From positions 12,770-44,933 of the IMG/VR virus record IMGVR_UViG_3300002231_000335: a stretch of DNA of 32,164 nucleotides; one strand, given 5' to 3'. The stretch is from a virus. The notes under the pieces are model-generated. The model had not been told where the DNA came from. It made no database searches and saw nothing but the letters and a program-made list of their open reading frames with translations. Shown here piece by piece: positions 31,935 to 32,164 of this stretch (position 1 is its first letter; every line of letters begins with the position of its first letter). Position numbers and translations under genes: made by a program.

Positions 31935-31952
31935 ATGATATTCAGCTATAAA
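31931..31952 (+). promoter_or_regulatory. Palindrome and -10 before last gene
   Basis: TTGAATGATATTCAG (31931-31945) is followed by TATAAA (31947-31952), the same order as in the other promoters. The -35 (GGATCG) is poor, so an activator may be needed. A leader of about 20 bases with AAAAAGGAC precedes the ATG. Confidence 0.55.
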
Positions 31953-31977
31953 CCACAAGGAAAAAGGACAACAAATT

Positions 31978-32164
31978 ATGACCACTAACAGAACACTAGC
32001 AGAACAGATCGTTGCAAAAGTTGAGTTCAACTTGAACGATAGGCGGGGGCTCAAGTGGAGCAACCTTGATGATGAGATCCTTGATGAGCTTCGGGCTTCG
32101 ATGGTTGCAATGGTCGAGGGTGAGATCAGCAACGCCGGGAGCGGGGATCTTTCGGTCCACCTCA
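31978..32164 (+). CDS. Hypothetical protein, 3'-partial
   Basis: The start ATG at 31978 gives TTNRTLAEQIVAKVEFNLND, RRGLKWSNLDDEILDELRAS, MVAMVEGEISNAGSGDLSVH and remains open at the window end. No domain is recognised in these 62 residues. It is controlled by a palindrome-type promoter. Confidence 0.6.
   Translation, partial: MTTNRTLAEQIVAKVEFNLNDRRGLKWSNLDDEILDELRASMVAMVEGEISNAGSGDLSVHL

Overview
The window is part of a tailed-phage genome, probably a contractile-tailed phage with a Mu-type baseplate or a prophage of that kind. The host is most likely Gram-negative: there is a lipobox lipoprotein in the lysis cassette, the endolysin is of the M15 type, and promoters look like sigma-70. I see no integrase, transposase, terminase, capsid gene, tRNA or rRNA. 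About twenty single-base indels, mostly in homopolymer or duplicated-base runs, break otherwise well conserved reading frames. I read these as sequencing errors of the long-read type and describe each broken gene as one gene.

Layout. (1) 1-11.3 kb, plus strand: tail and baseplate genes in Mu order (tape measure, gpN-like DNA circularisation protein, gpP/gp44-like, gp45 spike, an unknown, gp46, gp47/J). A glycine-rich fibre, gp48, a long fibre and a likely fibre-associated protein follow. (2) 11.3-12.7 kb, plus: a tightly overlapping lysis operon of a small membrane protein, small proteins, a lipoprotein and an M15 peptidase endolysin. (3) 12.7-15.7 kb: a module bounded by a perfect 38-bp inverted repeat, carrying on the minus strand an ArdC-type antirestriction protein and small unknown genes. 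(4) 15.7-18.5 kb, minus: a replication/recombination operon (MazG-like, SSB, a conserved unknown, a PD-(D/E)XK exonuclease). (5) 18.6-19.9 kb, plus: an HTH regulator, a secreted lysozyme-like protein and a small gene. (6) 20-22.4 kb, minus: a ParB-like protein and small genes. (7) 22.4-23.2 kb: a long non-coding stretch with about eight iteron-like repeats at 19-20 bp spacing, a candidate replication origin. (8) 23.2-32.2 kb, plus: early and replication genes, including a conserved Cys-rich protein, a second HTH regulator, DUF1353, a Dam-type methyltransferase, an SF2 helicase, a VRR-NUC nuclease, a CHC2/TOPRIM primase, an SF3 helicase and a third HTH protein.

The most interesting signal is regulatory. 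A 15-bp palindrome close to TTGAA-KAATM-TTCAA recurs in the early and accessory region. At five promoters (four minus, one plus) it exactly fills the 16-bp spacer between -35 and -10. At others it overlaps the -35 or -10 box. This suggests a phage-wide regulon under one DNA-binding protein, for which the three small HTH proteins are candidates. Several of the associated genes, including two HTH regulators, start at the predicted +1, so they would be leaderless like lambda cI. The iterons, primase, SF3 helicase, SSB and ParB-like protein suggest theta-type or plasmid-like replication rather than Mu-type transposition.
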